Shown here: piece by piece, positions 1-9,196 of the stretch
Layout of the letters: the number at the start of each line of letters is the position of its first letter
Numbering within the stretch: the stretch's first letter is position 1
The notes under the pieces: generated by a model
Database searches by the model: none
What the model was told of the DNA's origin: nothing
What the model saw: the letters and a program-made list of their open reading frames with translations, nothing else
NCBI RefSeq assembly: GCF_008801925.2
Contig: NZ_CP062804.1
Span: forward strand, 2,170,001-2,234,000
Direction: 5' to 3'
Source: Cupriavidus basilensis
GTDB taxonomy: Bacteria; Pseudomonadota; Gammaproteobacteria; Burkholderiales; Burkholderiaceae
DNA: 64,000 bases
Position numbers and translations under genes: made by a program

Positions 1-48
1 ATTTAGCGGCAACGCGGCAAAGGACTGACGAATTCGCGCCCCACCCTA

Positions 49-1086
49 CTAAAGTGCGGAATCAGGCAGGCCGGCGGGGCGGCCGGCGTGCGCCACACCG
101 GACTCCCCGCCGCCACGCTCTTCCACATGCCCGCCAAATCCAAAGCGCATGGCCGAGAGCAGCCGCTCGCCATAGGTGTGATCCTGCCGCGAGCGGAACC
201 GCGCAAACAAGGCGCTGGCCAGCACCGGCACCGACACTGCCTGCTCGACAGCCGCATCGATCGTCCAGCGCCCCTCCCCGCTGTCAGCGACTTCGCCGGA
301 GAAACGCGAGAGCTTGACGTCGCTGGCAAGCGCCTGCGCGGTGAGATCGAGCAGCCACGAGGACACCACGCTGCCGCGCCGCCATACCTCGGCGATATCC
401 GCCAGGTCGAGCTGGAAGCGCTCGGCCTCGGGCAGGCTTTCGGCGGCCTTGGTCTTGAGGATGTCGAAACCCTCGGCATAGGCCTGCATCAGGCCATACT
501 CGATGCCGTTGTGGACCATCTTCACAAAGTGGCCCGCGCCCGCTGGCCCGGCGTGGATGTAGCCGCGCTCGGCGCGGTCGTTCGCGGGGTTGCGCCCCGG
601 CGTGCGCGGGATGTCGCCATAACCTGGCGCCAGCGTATCGAACAGCGGATCGAGCCGGCCTACGACCTCCTGCTTGCCGCCGATCATCAGGCAATAGCCG
701 CGCTCCAGGCCCCAGACCCCGCCCGAGGTGCCCACGTCCACATAATGCAGCTGGCGCGCCGCCAGTTCGCCAGCGCGCCGGATATCGTCCTTGTAGAAGG
801 TGTTGCCGCCGTCGATGATGACGTCGCCAGGCTCGAGCAGGTCCGCCAGCGCGGCGATCATCTGCTCGGTGGTGTCGCCCGCCGGCAACATGACCCAGAT
901 CGCGCGCGGGGCGGCCAGCTTGCCGACCAGCGCCTCGATGCTGGTAACGCCGACGGCACCGTCCGCCGTCAGGGCCTGCACCTTGTCTGCGCTGCGGTTG
1001 TACACCACCACTTCGTGCTGCGCGCGCAGCAGCCGCCTTGCGATGTTCGCGCCCATGCGCCCGAGTCCTATGATTCCGAGTTGCAT
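49..1086 (-). CDS. gnd: 6-phosphogluconate dehydrogenase, short (YqeC/GndA) type
   Basis: Oxidative decarboxylation of 6-phosphogluconate to ribulose 5-phosphate in the cytosolic pentose phosphate pathway. About 345 residues, the length of the short class rather than the ~470-residue E. coli Gnd. Visible: an N-terminal Rossmann motif GLGRMG (residues 7-12), the substrate-loop [10 protein letters not shown] near residue 92, [12 protein letters not shown] near residue 118, and the catalytic-lysine helix [13 protein letters not shown] near residue 190. The chosen start is the Met directly before the Rossmann strand (QLGIIGLG); a longer reading adds 24 residues that do not fit the family. Cofactor (NAD versus NADP) is not decided here. 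The downstream context lies outside the window. Confidence 0.93.
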   Translation of the reverse strand: MQLGIIGLGRMGANIARRLLRAQHEVVVYNRSADKVQALTADGAVGVTSIEALVGKLAAPRAIWVMLPAGDTTEQMIAALADLLEPGDVIIDGGNTFYKDDIRRAGELAARQLHYVDVGTSGGVWGLERGYCLMIGGKQEVVGRLDPLFDTLAPGYGDIPRTPGRNPANDRAERGYIHAGPAGAGHFVKMVHNGIEYGLMQAYAEGFDILKTKAAESLPEAERFQLDLADIAEVWRRGSVVSSWLLDLTAQALASDVKLSRFSGEVADSGEGRWTIDAAVEQAVSVPVLASALFARFRSRQDHTYGERLLSAMRFGFGGHVEERGGGESGVAHAGRPAGLPDSAL

Positions 1087-1617
1087 ATCCGGTCCTCTCA
1101 CTAAGTCATTGGTGATGAAACTGGTGACGAAACTGGTGGCGAACCCTGCTGCTGCCACGAGGCATTGTCTACCTCTCCGAGCGCACTTGCACAGGCCCCG
1201 CCGCCCCGTGAACGTGCCACTTAGCGCACTTCAGCCAGACCTGGCACGCGCTCGGGCGCACTCGGGGGGCTAAATTCCGCAACCCGGATTTACACCAACT
1301 AAACAGCCGCTTAAAATTGCCCAGCCAGCAGCGGCGGACTTGCATACGACCGGGCGGCTCCGATTTCACCGGCCAGATTCTGGGGACACAGGCCGGCTAA
1401 CCGCCCCCTAGCCATGTCCCTGCTCATGCTGCCAGCCCACCGCCTGCGCCCCGCCGTATTCATCCGCCGCCGCGAGTAGCGCCCGCATCACACCTTCGCT
1501 ACCCGCTTCGCATTCGCCCCAAGACCACCCGCTCCCGCGCGCCCAAAACATGGCGCGCCACGGTTCGTTGTCCGGGCTCTGCGCTTTCAGCGCCAAGACA
1601 CTCGCCTTCGCATCGCC
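1087..1617. other. intergenic region, no gene recognised
   Basis: This 531-base gap lies between the divergent gnd (minus) and MFS (plus) genes, so it should hold both promoters. No convincing ORF, RNA gene, terminator or strong dyad was seen. Short open frames here have no recognisable protein features. Confidence 0.6.
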
Positions 1618-2856
1618 ATGTCCGCAAACAGCACGACCCTCGCCGCCCCGGAATCCGGGGAACACCAGCAAGGCAGCATCAACCGGCGCATCGTCGCCAT
1701 CGTCTTCTTCAACTTCATTGCCTACCTGACGGTCGGCCTGCCGCTGGCGGTGATACCCGGCTTTGTCCACGGCGATCTTGGCTATGGCACGGTCGTGGCC
1801 GGGCTGGCGGTCAGCATCCAGTACCTGGCCACGCTGCTGAGCCGCGCCTACGCGGGCAACCTGTGCGACCTGCAGGGCCCCAAGAAATCCGTCACGCTCG
1901 GGCTCACGCTGGTTGCCGCCAGCGGGTTGCTGGCGGTGGTGTCCAGCCTGTTCGTGCCGATCGGCTGGCTTAGCCTGGCGTGGCTGTTTGCCGGGCGGCT
2001 GATGCTGGGCGCGGGCGAGAGCCTGGTGACCACCGGCACCATTGCCTGGGGTATTGGCGACGTGGGCGCCCGCCATACCGGCAAGGTGATCTCGTGGAAT
2101 GGCATGACCACCTACGGCGCGCTGGCGCTGGGCGCGCCGGTTGGCGTGCTGCTGGATGCACGCTGGGGCTTTGCCTCGCTGGGCATCGTCACCACCGTCA
2201 TGGCCCTGGCCGCGTTCATGCTGGCCCGGCGCAAGGCAGCGGTGCCCACGGTAAAGGGCGCGCGCATGCCGTTTCGCACCGTGTTCCGCCACATGACGCC
2301 GTTTGGCCTGTGCCTGGCGCTGGGCTCGGTGGGCTTTGGCGCCATCACGGCCTTTGTCACGCTGTACTACGCCAGCCACGGCTGGGACCATGCCGCGCTG
2401 GCGCTGACCAGCCTGGGCGTGAGCTTTGTGGTGGCACGCCTGCTGCTGGCCGATAGCATCGGCCGCTTTGGCGGCTATCGGGTGGCGCTGTGCTCGTTTG
2501 CCGTGGAAGCCGCCGGCCTGGCCCTGATCTGGCTTGCGCCGACGCCCACGCAGGCGCTGATCGGCGCCGCCGTCACCGGCTTCGGCTTTGCCCTGGTGTT
2601 CCCGTCGCTGGGCATGGAGGCGGTCAAGCTGGTGCCCCAGAGCAACCGCGGCTCGGCGCTTGGCGCCTATGCGTTGTTCCTGGACCTGGCGCTGGGGCTG
2701 ACCGGCCCGGTGGCCGGCGTGATCGCCAGCCATGCCGGCTATGGCTCGGTGTTCCTGTTCTCGGCCGTGGCGGCGCTGGGCGGGCTGGGCCTGAGCCAGG
2801 TGCTGGCGGCGCGGTCGCGGCGCACCGCCGTGCCGGCGCCGGCGCCGACGCACTGA
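1618..2856 (+). CDS. MFS transporter, YhhS/arabinose-efflux-like
   Basis: A 412-residue inner-membrane permease with about 12 hydrophobic segments, a size normal for the family. The first half carries the MFS loop 2-3 region (SRAYAGNLCDLQGPKKSV) and GAGESLVTTG in helix 5, which resemble the YhhS/YfcJ group of putative efflux permeases. The second half repeats the arrangement (RLLLADSIGRFGGYR). Substrate cannot be read from the sequence. No good ribosome-binding site precedes the ATG, so the exact start is uncertain. It stands alone; the next gene is about 480 bases downstream and has its own promoter. Confidence 0.82.
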   Translation: MSANSTTLAAPESGEHQQGSINRRIVAIVFFNFIAYLTVGLPLAVIPGFVHGDLGYGTVVAGLAVSIQYLATLLSRAYAGNLCDLQGPKKSVTLGLTLVAASGLLAVVSSLFVPIGWLSLAWLFAGRLMLGAGESLVTTGTIAWGIGDVGARHTGKVISWNGMTTYGALALGAPVGVLLDARWGFASLGIVTTVMALAAFMLARRKAAVPTVKGARMPFRTVFRHMTPFGLCLALGSVGFGAITAFVTLYYASHGWDHAALALTSLGVSFVVARLLLADSIGRFGGYRVALCSFAVEAAGLALIWLAPTPTQALIGAAVTGFGFALVFPSLGMEAVKLVPQSNRGSALGAYALFLDLALGLTGPVAGVIASHAGYGSVFLFSAVAALGGLGLSQVLAARSRRTAVPAPAPTH

Positions 2857-3032
2857 CTATCGCAACGCGCCAATCTCGCGGCACGCCAGATCAGGCCGCG
2901 AGATATTCCGATGCGATGCATTGATTCGGGAATTTCCTGATCTATTTTCAGACTTGTCCGATTGATTTTCAGGCGATCTACATGCATTCGACCGTCAATA
3001 TCGATGAATCGCAGGCATCCGCCGTTTTGTGC

Positions 3033-3061
3033 TTGACCCATTCAATTTGCGCCGCTACAGT
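3033..3061 (+). promoter_or_regulatory. sigma-70-like promoter for the mgtC transcript
   Basis: TTGACC at 3033-3038 and TACAGT at 3056-3061 are separated by 17 bases, a near-consensus housekeeping promoter. Transcription would start near 3068, about 270 nucleotides before the mgtC start codon, leaving a long leader. The rest of the 2857-3339 gap has no gene-like frame. Confidence 0.6.
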
Positions 3062-3165
3062 ACGCGGGTTCTTAATTCCAGGGCTACCCAGTGAGCACTT
3101 GTTCCGACGACAGTAGTCGATCCAGGATCGGCACCTCCGCCTGACGGGCCACGGTATCCCTAGCG

Positions 3166-3189
3166 ACCGTGCCCCGCTTGCGGCACGGT
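3166..3189 (+). promoter_or_regulatory. hairpin in the long mgtC 5' leader
   Basis: ACCGTGCC (3166-3173) pairs perfectly with GGCACGGT (3182-3189) around an 8-base loop, inside the ~270-nt leader between the promoter at 3033 and mgtC at 3340. There is no U-tract, so it is not a simple terminator. Leaders of mgtC genes in enterics are regulatory, but no known riboswitch class was recognised here. Confidence 0.4.
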
Positions 3190-3339
3190 GCTTTCGAGGC
3201 CGGACGTCCTGTCCCGCCTCTCTTCTTGAATACGGCTTCATTCTTCTGATCGCGCCTGCGTTGCAGCACGCCGCTGCCTGCGCTTGCCCGCGATTTGCAC
3301 AAGGCTCACCGGTGCTTCCTGCTCAATACGGGAGTTCTC

Positions 3340-4044
3340 ATGGTGTGGCACGAATTTGCCCTGCGCTTGCTCGAAGCGCTAGCGCTGGGCGCTTGCATCG
3401 GTACCGAACGGCAGTTGCGCCAGCGCATGGCGGGGCTGCGCACGAACGCGCTGGTTGCCGCCGGCGCGGCCTTGTTTGTTTCGGTTTCCGCTTTTACGTT
3501 TGATCCGCAGGGGCATGCGCGCATTGCCGCGCAGGTCGTCTCGGGCATCGGCTTTCTCGGCGCCGGCGTGATCATGCGCGACGGCCTGAACGTGCGCGGC
3601 CTGAATACCGCTGCCACGCTGTGGTGCTCCGCCGCCGTCGGCGTGCTCGCCGGCCTTGGCCATGCGCTGGAAGCCGCCATCGGCACCGCCTGCATCCTGT
3701 GCGCCAACTTTGGCCTGCGCATGCTGGGCCAGCGCATCAATCGCAACGGTACGGCCACCGCGCAGGAAGTGGAGATGGTCTATCGCATCACCACGGTATG
3801 CACGGCCCAGGAAGAAATCCGTGTGCGCGGCTTGCTGCTGCATGCGCTGACCGAAATGCCCGCCCTGCTGCTGCAGTCGCTGCACAGCGAGGACACCGCC
3901 GCTGGCGGGCACATAGAAGTGCGCGCCGATGTGCTGGCCGCGCCCGGCAATGAAGGCAAGCTGGAGCAGATCGTCAGCCGCATCAGCATGGAAAAGAGCG
4001 TTTCCCTCGTGCGCTGGGCCATTCCGGCCGGCGCGCTCGAATAA
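3340..4044 (+). CDS. mgtC: MgtC/SapB family membrane protein
   Basis: MgtC-type inner-membrane protein, linked in other bacteria to growth at low magnesium and to ATP-synthase/phosphate control. The N-terminal half has about four hydrophobic helices with the family signatures CIGTERQLRQRMAGLRTN, GIGFLGAGVIMR and GLNTAATLWCSAAVG. The last ~85 residues form a soluble ACT/ferredoxin-like domain ending in VRWAIP. The start chosen is the Met preceded by GGGAG (MVWHEFALRLLEA); an upstream in-frame start adds 15 poor residues. It begins a run of genes leading to the RND efflux operon, with the next gene 27 bases downstream. Confidence 0.9.
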   Translation: MVWHEFALRLLEALALGACIGTERQLRQRMAGLRTNALVAAGAALFVSVSAFTFDPQGHARIAAQVVSGIGFLGAGVIMRDGLNVRGLNTAATLWCSAAVGVLAGLGHALEAAIGTACILCANFGLRMLGQRINRNGTATAQEVEMVYRITTVCTAQEEIRVRGLLLHALTEMPALLLQSLHSEDTAAGGHIEVRADVLAAPGNEGKLEQIVSRISMEKSVSLVRWAIPAGALE

Positions 4045-4071
4045 CCCCAAGGAGAAGGAAAGGAGCTGGAT

Positions 4072-4428
4072 ATGCGTTTGTTCAACTGGATGCTCCCCCA
4101 GGCCCCCAACCGCCGCGCCGCCAAGGCGAGCCGCGGCACAGCCGCCCAGCTGTTCCAGGTGGTGCTGCTCTGCAAGGACGACTATGGCGCCCGGCTGGAG
4201 CAGCAGGTCCGCCAGGAGCTGGCCGCGCGCGAACTCTCGCTGCAGCGCCTGCGCACCCGGCAGTGCGAGCGCCGCGAGCTGGTCGAGATGCGCGTGCTGG
4301 TGCATTGCCAGCCGGGCGGCAGGCCCGGCATGGTCAAGCTGGTGCAGCGCCTTGGCCTGGAGCCGCTGGTTCGCGCCGTGCGCTGGGAGACCGTGCCGCA
4401 GCCCGAGCGCGCGTTAGCCGCTGCCTGA
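4072..4428 (+). CDS. free-standing MgtC C-terminal-domain paralogue
   Basis: A 118-residue soluble protein with a strong ribosome-binding site (AAGGAG) and only 27 bases from mgtC. It has no membrane segment. From about residue 26 the pattern matches the C-terminal domain of the neighbouring MgtC: FQVVLLCKDD versus YRITTVCTAQ, a helix, then a strand ending AVRWETVP versus LVRWAIP. I infer that it is a detached copy of the MgtC soluble domain, perhaps pairing with or competing for MgtC partners. No biochemical function is known to me. Confidence 0.8.
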   Translation: MRLFNWMLPQAPNRRAAKASRGTAAQLFQVVLLCKDDYGARLEQQVRQELAARELSLQRLRTRQCERRELVEMRVLVHCQPGGRPGMVKLVQRLGLEPLVRAVRWETVPQPERALAAA

Positions 4429-4476
4429 GCGCAAGGCCCGCCCGCCAAGATCCACCTTGATTGCCTGAGGAAAGAC

Positions 4477-4536
4477 ATGGACCCAGACCCTTCTAGTAGG
4501 CAGCGCCGAAGGCACGGCGTGTTCCAGCTGGCCTGA
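4477..4536 (+). CDS. MgtL-like leader peptide upstream of RND operon
   Basis: A 19-codon frame (MDPDPSSRQRRRHGVFQLA) with a good ribosome-binding site (TGAGGAAAG, 5 bases from the ATG region). It aligns without gaps to enterobacterial MgtL as I remember it ([17 protein letters not shown]): acidic-Pro-acidic-Pro at 2-5, RRR at 10-12 and Phe at 16. In enterics this leader senses low magnesium because acidic/proline codons destabilise the translating ribosome, altering downstream RNA folding and Rho access. Here it precedes a metal-efflux operon rather than mgtA. Coding is inferred from the motif and ribosome-binding site. Confidence 0.7.
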   Translation: MDPDPSSRQRRRHGVFQLA

Positions 4537-4543
4537 TTCCGCT

Positions 4544-4571
4544 TCCGGCCTCCTGCCGGAGCCGCGGCAGG
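4544..4571 (+). promoter_or_regulatory. mutually exclusive hairpins after the leader ORF
   Basis: TCCGGC (4544-4549) can pair with GCCGGA (4555-4560). Alternatively CCTGCCG (4552-4558) can pair with CGGCAGG (4565-4571). The two stems share bases 4552-4560 and cannot coexist. They begin 8 bases after the leader stop codon, the arrangement expected of a translation-coupled attenuator. The remaining leader to 4886 is C-rich in part (a possible Rho-loading stretch near 4627-4665) and holds no other convincing gene. Confidence 0.5.
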
Positions 4572-4886
4572 CTACCTGGACCCGCCAGGCTCCCATTGCG
4601 TTTCGCGCCGTCCCGGCCGCGTGCGCGCCGGACCCGCCCCGCCTTTCGCGCCGCCTCCCCCCGTTAGCAAAGCGGGCGCTTTCGCCCATCACCGGTTACC
4701 TGCGTGCATTTGCCAGCCCGCAGCGCCGGGGATGCGTCACGCCTGTCGAATCCTGTCGCCCGTGGATCCTGAACCTGCGATTGCGCATTGCGCTTTGCGA
4801 TGCCACCGACGACGCACCGGCAACAAGCGGTGCCCCTGTCCTGGCTGCCGCCACGGCAAGTGCACCGACCGAGGAGAAAAAAAACC

Positions 4887-6053
4887 ATGCAAACGCCCAT
4901 CACCCGCCTACGTTTGCCGCTGCGCCGGCAGCCAGGCCTTGCGCTAGCCGCCGTCTGCGCGGCATGTCTCGCGCTGGCCGGCTGCGATGGCGCCAGCCTG
5001 TCCGGCGCCACCGCCAACACGCCCAAGCACAGTACCGAGCCGGTGCACGAGGGCAACTTCATCACGGTGCCCGAGGCATCGCCATTGCGCACCCAGTTGC
5101 AGGTGCAGACACTCGTCGAGCAAGCGCTGGAGCGCCCCATCGAGGTACCGGGCTCGATCGAGCCCGATGCCGCCAAGCTGGTCAAGATCGTGCCGCCCAT
5201 GCCCGGGCGCACCGTCCGCCTGCACGCTGCCCTGGGCGACACCGTACGCAAGGGAGACCCGCTTCTCACGCTGGACTCCGCCGAGCTGAGCGCGGCGCAG
5301 GGTGAGGCCAGCAAGGCGCGCGCGGCGCTGCTTGAAGCCAAGCTCAACCTGGACCGCCAACGCACCCTGTTCGAAGCGGAAATCGCAGCACGCAAGGATT
5401 ATGAACAAGCCCAGCTGGCCTACGCGCAAGCCAACAGCGACGCCGTGACCACGGCCGCCCGGCTCGCGCAGCTTGGCGCCGGCACCGCGCCGCAATCGCA
5501 CCGCCAGTACACCATGCACGCGCCGCTGGCCGGCCGGGTGATCGAGCTCGAAGGCGCGCAGGGCGGCTTCTGGAACGACAACGGCGCGCCGGTCATGACG
5601 GTGGCCGACCTGTCCACGGTCTACCTCGCGGCCAGCGTGTCGGAGAAAGACATCGCCTCGATCTTCGTCGGCCAGCCCGCCGAGATCCTGCTCAACGCCT
5701 ACCCCGGCAAGCCCGTGACCGGCAAGGTCCGCTACATCGGCGAGATCCTCGACCCCGACACCCGCACCGTGAAAGTCCGCGTGGCCATCGACAACGCGGA
5801 CGGACGCTATCGCCCCGGCCTCTTTGCCAAGGTGACCTTCGCGGGCGAAAAGCACGCGGCACTGCTGGTGCCGCCCAGCGCGCTGCTGCAAAGCGGGCTC
5901 TACACGCGCGTGCTGGTGGAGAAGGCCCCGCTGCGCTTCGAGCCGCGCGTGGTCACCACGGGCGCGCATGCCGACGGGCAAGTCGAGATCCTGGCCGGCC
6001 TCAAGGCCGGTGAACGCATCGTCGTGAAAAACGGAGTGCTGCTACATGATTGA
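4887..6053 (+). CDS. RND efflux periplasmic adaptor (CzcB/CusB-type lipoprotein)
   Basis: Membrane fusion protein linking the inner-membrane pump to the outer-membrane channel. 388 residues from the Met after a GAGGAG ribosome-binding site; an upstream in-frame start would destroy the signal. A lipoprotein signal is visible: hydrophobic core then the lipobox LAGC with Cys near residue 32. Next come a lipoyl/barrel-sandwich half (IEVPGSIEPDAAKLVKIVPPMPGRT), an alpha-helical hairpin (about 145-205), and the second half with GRVIELEGAQGG and DPDTRTVKVRVAIDN. The stop overlaps the pump start by 8 bases, implying translational coupling. Confidence 0.92.
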   Translation: MQTPITRLRLPLRRQPGLALAAVCAACLALAGCDGASLSGATANTPKHSTEPVHEGNFITVPEASPLRTQLQVQTLVEQALERPIEVPGSIEPDAAKLVKIVPPMPGRTVRLHAALGDTVRKGDPLLTLDSAELSAAQGEASKARAALLEAKLNLDRQRTLFEAEIAARKDYEQAQLAYAQANSDAVTTAARLAQLGAGTAPQSHRQYTMHAPLAGRVIELEGAQGGFWNDNGAPVMTVADLSTVYLAASVSEKDIASIFVGQPAEILLNAYPGKPVTGKVRYIGEILDPDTRTVKVRVAIDNADGRYRPGLFAKVTFAGEKHAALLVPPSALLQSGLYTRVLVEKAPLRFEPRVVTTGAHADGQVEILAGLKAGERIVVKNGVLLHD

Positions 6054-9000
6054 CCGCCTCGTCACCCTATGCTTCAACCGGCGCGCCATCGTCTGGCTGG
6101 TCTTCGCGCTGGTGGCGCTGTACGGCGCCTACAGCTGGAAGCAACTGCCCGTGGAGGCCTATCCGGACATTGCCGACGTTACGTCGCAGATCGTGACCCA
6201 GGTGCCAGGGCTCGGCGCGGAGGAAATCGAGCAGCAGATCACCATCCCGCTGGAGCGCACGCTGCTGGCCACCCCCGGCATGCATGTGCTGCGCACCCGC
6301 AGCCTGTTTGCGCTGTCGCTCATCACCGTGGTGTTCGAGGATGGCACCGACGGCTACTGGGCGCGCCAGCGCCTGCAGGAACGACTGAACGAGGTCGACC
6401 TGCCCTACGGCGCCAAGCCGGGGCTGGACCCGTACACCTCGCCGACCGGGGAGTTCTACCGCTACACGCTGGAGTCCAGCACGCGCGACCTGCGCGAGCT
6501 ATCCGAACTGCAGACCTGGACCGTGATCCCGCGCCTGAAGAAGGTGCGCGGCGTGGTCGACGTGACCAATTTCGGCGGGCTCACCACGCAGTTCATGCTG
6601 GAACTCGACCCGGCGCGGCTGACGCAGTACCACCTGACGCTGACGCAGGTCACCGAGGCGCTCAACGCCAACAACGTCAATGCGGGCGGCAGCGTCATCG
6701 ACCGCGGCGAACAATCGTACGTGGTGCGTGGCGTGGGCCTGCTGCGCTCGCTCGACGACATGGGCAACGTGGTGGTCACGAGCAAGGACGGTACCCCCGT
6801 GCTGGTCAAGGATCTCGGCAAGCTGCGCTACGGCAACGTGGAGCGGCGCGGCATCCTGGGCAAGGACGACAACCCCGACACGATCTCCGGCATCACGCTG
6901 CTGCTCAAGGATTTCAACGCATCGGAAGCACTTGCAGGCGTGCACGAGGCGGTGCGGGACCTGAACGACAACCTGCTGCCCAAGGACGTGAAGGTGGTCG
7001 CCTACCTCGACCGCACCTCGCTGATCGACGCCACCATGCGCACGGTAGGCTTCACGCTGACCGAAGGCATGCTGCTGGTAGGCGTCGTGCTGCTGCTGTT
7101 CCTGGGCAGCCCGCGCGCGGCGCTGATCGTGGCGCTGACGATTCCGCTCTCGCTGCTGATCGCCTTTGTCTTCATGTATCACCTGCGCATCCCGGCCAAC
7201 CTGCTGAGCCTGGGGGCGATCGACTTCGGCATCCTGGTGGATGGCGCGGTGGTGCTGGTGGAGAACATCCTGCGCCGGCGCGAGCAGGACAAGGACCGCG
7301 CGCTCACCCCGCGCGACGCCATCGAGGCCACCTTGCAGGTGGCACGGCCAATGTTCTTCGGCATGCTGGTGATCGTTGCGGCCTACCTGCCCTTGTTCTC
7401 CTTCGAGCGCATCGAGTACAAGCTGTTCTCGCCGATGGCGTTCGCCGTTGGCGCGGCGTTGATCGGCGCCTTGATCGTTGCGCTGGCGCTGGTGCCGGGG
7501 CTGGCCTGGATTGCCATGTGCAAGCCGCGCCGCGTGTTCCACAATCCTGTGCTGGACTGGCTCGGCGTGCGCTACCGCGCCGCGCTGGAGCGCGGCATTG
7601 GACGCATCCGCTGGGTGGCCGCCAGCTGCGCGCTGGCGCTCGCCTGCGTGCTGGCGCTGGGTGCCACCATCGGTCGCGACTTCCTGCCGTACCTGGACGA
7701 AGGCTCGCTATGGCTGCAGGTGCAGATGCCGCCCGGCATCACCCTGGAGCGTGCCTCCGACATGGCAAGCGAGCTGCGCCGGGTGACCCGCGAGTTCCCG
7801 GAAGTCGCCTACGTGGTGACGCAGACCGGCCGCAACGATGACGGCACCGACTACTGGACGCCCTCGCATATCGAGGCCAGCGTCGGCCTGCATCCATACA
7901 AGACGTGGGCCTCGGGCATGACCAAGCAGCAGCTGATCGACAAGCTGGCGGCGCGCTACGCGCAGATGCCAGGCTACTCGGTGGGCTTCATGCAGCCGAT
8001 GATCGACGGGGTACAGGACAAGCTGTCCGGCGCCCATAGCGACCTGGTGGTCAAGGTGTTCGGCGAGAACCTGGGCGACGTGCGCCGCATTGCCGGCGGA
8101 GTGGCCACAGCGCTACGCGGCGTGCCCGGCGCCGCGGATGTGGCAATCGACGTGGAGCCTCCGCTGCCCAACCTGAAGATCGACCTGGACCGCGCCGCCG
8201 CCGCGCGCTACGGCATCAACGCGGCCGACGTGGCCGAGCTGATCTCCACCGGCATCGGCGGATCGCCGGTTGGCCAGCTCTATGTGGGTGAGAAGAGCTA
8301 CGACATGACGGTGCGCTTCCCGCCGGCCGTGCGTGCCAGCGCATCCGGCGTGGGCGACCTGATGCTGACCGCGGCCAATGGCGCCAAGGTGCCGCTGGCG
8401 CAGGTCGCACGCATCACCACCGTGTCCGGCGAAAGCGTGATCGTGCGCGAGATGGCGCGCCGCCACATCATCGTGCGCCTGAACGTGCGCGACCGCGACC
8501 TGTCCAGCTTCCTCAAGGAGGCCCAGCCCGCCATCGAGCGCGCCGTGTCCTACGACCACAAGCGCATCCAGATCGAATGGGGCGGCCAGTTCGAGAACCT
8601 GGAACGCGCGCAGGCGCGCCTCGCCATCATCCTGCCGATGACGCTGGCGCTGATGTTCGTGCTGCTCTTTGCCGAATTCCGCAACCTGCGCCAGCCGGCG
8701 CTGGTGCTGCTGGCAGTGCCCCTGGCTACCATCGGCGGCCTGGCTGCGCTGCATCTGCGCGGCATGACGCTGAACGTGTCCAGCGCGGTGGGCTTTATCG
8801 CCCTGTTTGGCGTCGCCGTGCTCAACGGCGTGTTGATGATCTCGCAGATCAACCGGCTGCGCGCGCAGAACGGCTTGCGCCTGCGCGAAGCCGTGATCGA
8901 AGGCGCGGCAAGCCGCATGCGTCCGGTGCTGATGACCGCCACCGTGGCCGCCATCGGGCTCACCCCGGCAATGCTGGCGCGAGGCCTGGGCAGCGATGTG

Positions 9001-9186
9001 CAGCGGCCGTTGGCCACCGTGGTGGTAGGCGGGCTCTTTACCGCCACCTTGCTGACCCTGCTGTTGCTGCCCGCCCTTTACTACCTGGTCGAGGCCCGCG
9101 CCGAGCGCGCGGCGCAAGCGGCCGGGGAATCGGAAACCGATGCCGAAGGCAACGCACCAGCGACCAGCGCCGCCGGCCAGGCCTGA
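6046..9186 (+). CDS. heavy-metal efflux RND pump (CzcA/HME-RND family)
   Basis: Proton-driven inner-membrane pump of 1046 residues, full length for HME-RND. The signature in transmembrane helix 4 is D393-F-G-I-L-V-D399-G-A-V-V-L-V-E406-N407, which fits the divalent-cation class (Zn/Co/Cd/Ni types) and not the Cu/Ag class. Twelve membrane helices in the 1+6+5 arrangement and two large periplasmic loops are evident. The exact metal cannot be read from sequence. It lies between adaptor and outer-membrane factor genes in B-A-C order, downstream of mgtC and the MgtL-like leader, so magnesium or a magnesium-mimicking metal may be relevant (inference). Confidence 0.94.
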   Translation: MIDRLVTLCFNRRAIVWLVFALVALYGAYSWKQLPVEAYPDIADVTSQIVTQVPGLGAEEIEQQITIPLERTLLATPGMHVLRTRSLFALSLITVVFEDGTDGYWARQRLQERLNEVDLPYGAKPGLDPYTSPTGEFYRYTLESSTRDLRELSELQTWTVIPRLKKVRGVVDVTNFGGLTTQFMLELDPARLTQYHLTLTQVTEALNANNVNAGGSVIDRGEQSYVVRGVGLLRSLDDMGNVVVTSKDGTPVLVKDLGKLRYGNVERRGILGKDDNPDTISGITLLLKDFNASEALAGVHEAVRDLNDNLLPKDVKVVAYLDRTSLIDATMRTVGFTLTEGMLLVGVVLLLFLGSPRAALIVALTIPLSLLIAFVFMYHLRIPANLLSLGAIDFGILVDGAVVLVENILRRREQDKDRALTPRDAIEATLQVARPMFFGMLVIVAAYLPLFSFERIEYKLFSPMAFAVGAALIGALIVALALVPGLAWIAMCKPRRVFHNPVLDWLGVRYRAALERGIGRIRWVAASCALALACVLALGATIGRDFLPYLDEGSLWLQVQMPPGITLERASDMASELRRVTREFPEVAYVVTQTGRNDDGTDYWTPSHIEASVGLHPYKTWASGMTKQQLIDKLAARYAQMPGYSVGFMQPMIDGVQDKLSGAHSDLVVKVFGENLGDVRRIAGGVATALRGVPGAADVAIDVEPPLPNLKIDLDRAAAARYGINAADVAELISTGIGGSPVGQLYVGEKSYDMTVRFPPAVRASASGVGDLMLTAANGAKVPLAQVARITTVSGESVIVREMARRHIIVRLNVRDRDLSSFLKEAQPAIERAVSYDHKRIQIEWGGQFENLERAQARLAIILPMTLALMFVLLFAEFRNLRQPALVLLAVPLATIGGLAALHLRGMTLNVSSAVGFIALFGVAVLNGVLMISQINRLRAQNGLRLREAVIEGAASRMRPVLMTATVAAIGLTPAMLARGLGSDVQRPLATVVVGGLFTATLLTLLLLPALYYLVEARAERAAQAAGESETDAEGNAPATSAAGQA

Positions 9187-9196
9187 GGAGAATCCC

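Noticed and set aside
1408..2853. Long minus-strand open frame opposite the MFS gene, and similar ones opposite 6.5-9.3 kb and 40.7-42.3 kb
   Set aside because: High-GC antisense shadows: Arg/Ala/Gln/His-rich composition, no motifs, and a well-supported gene on the other strand.
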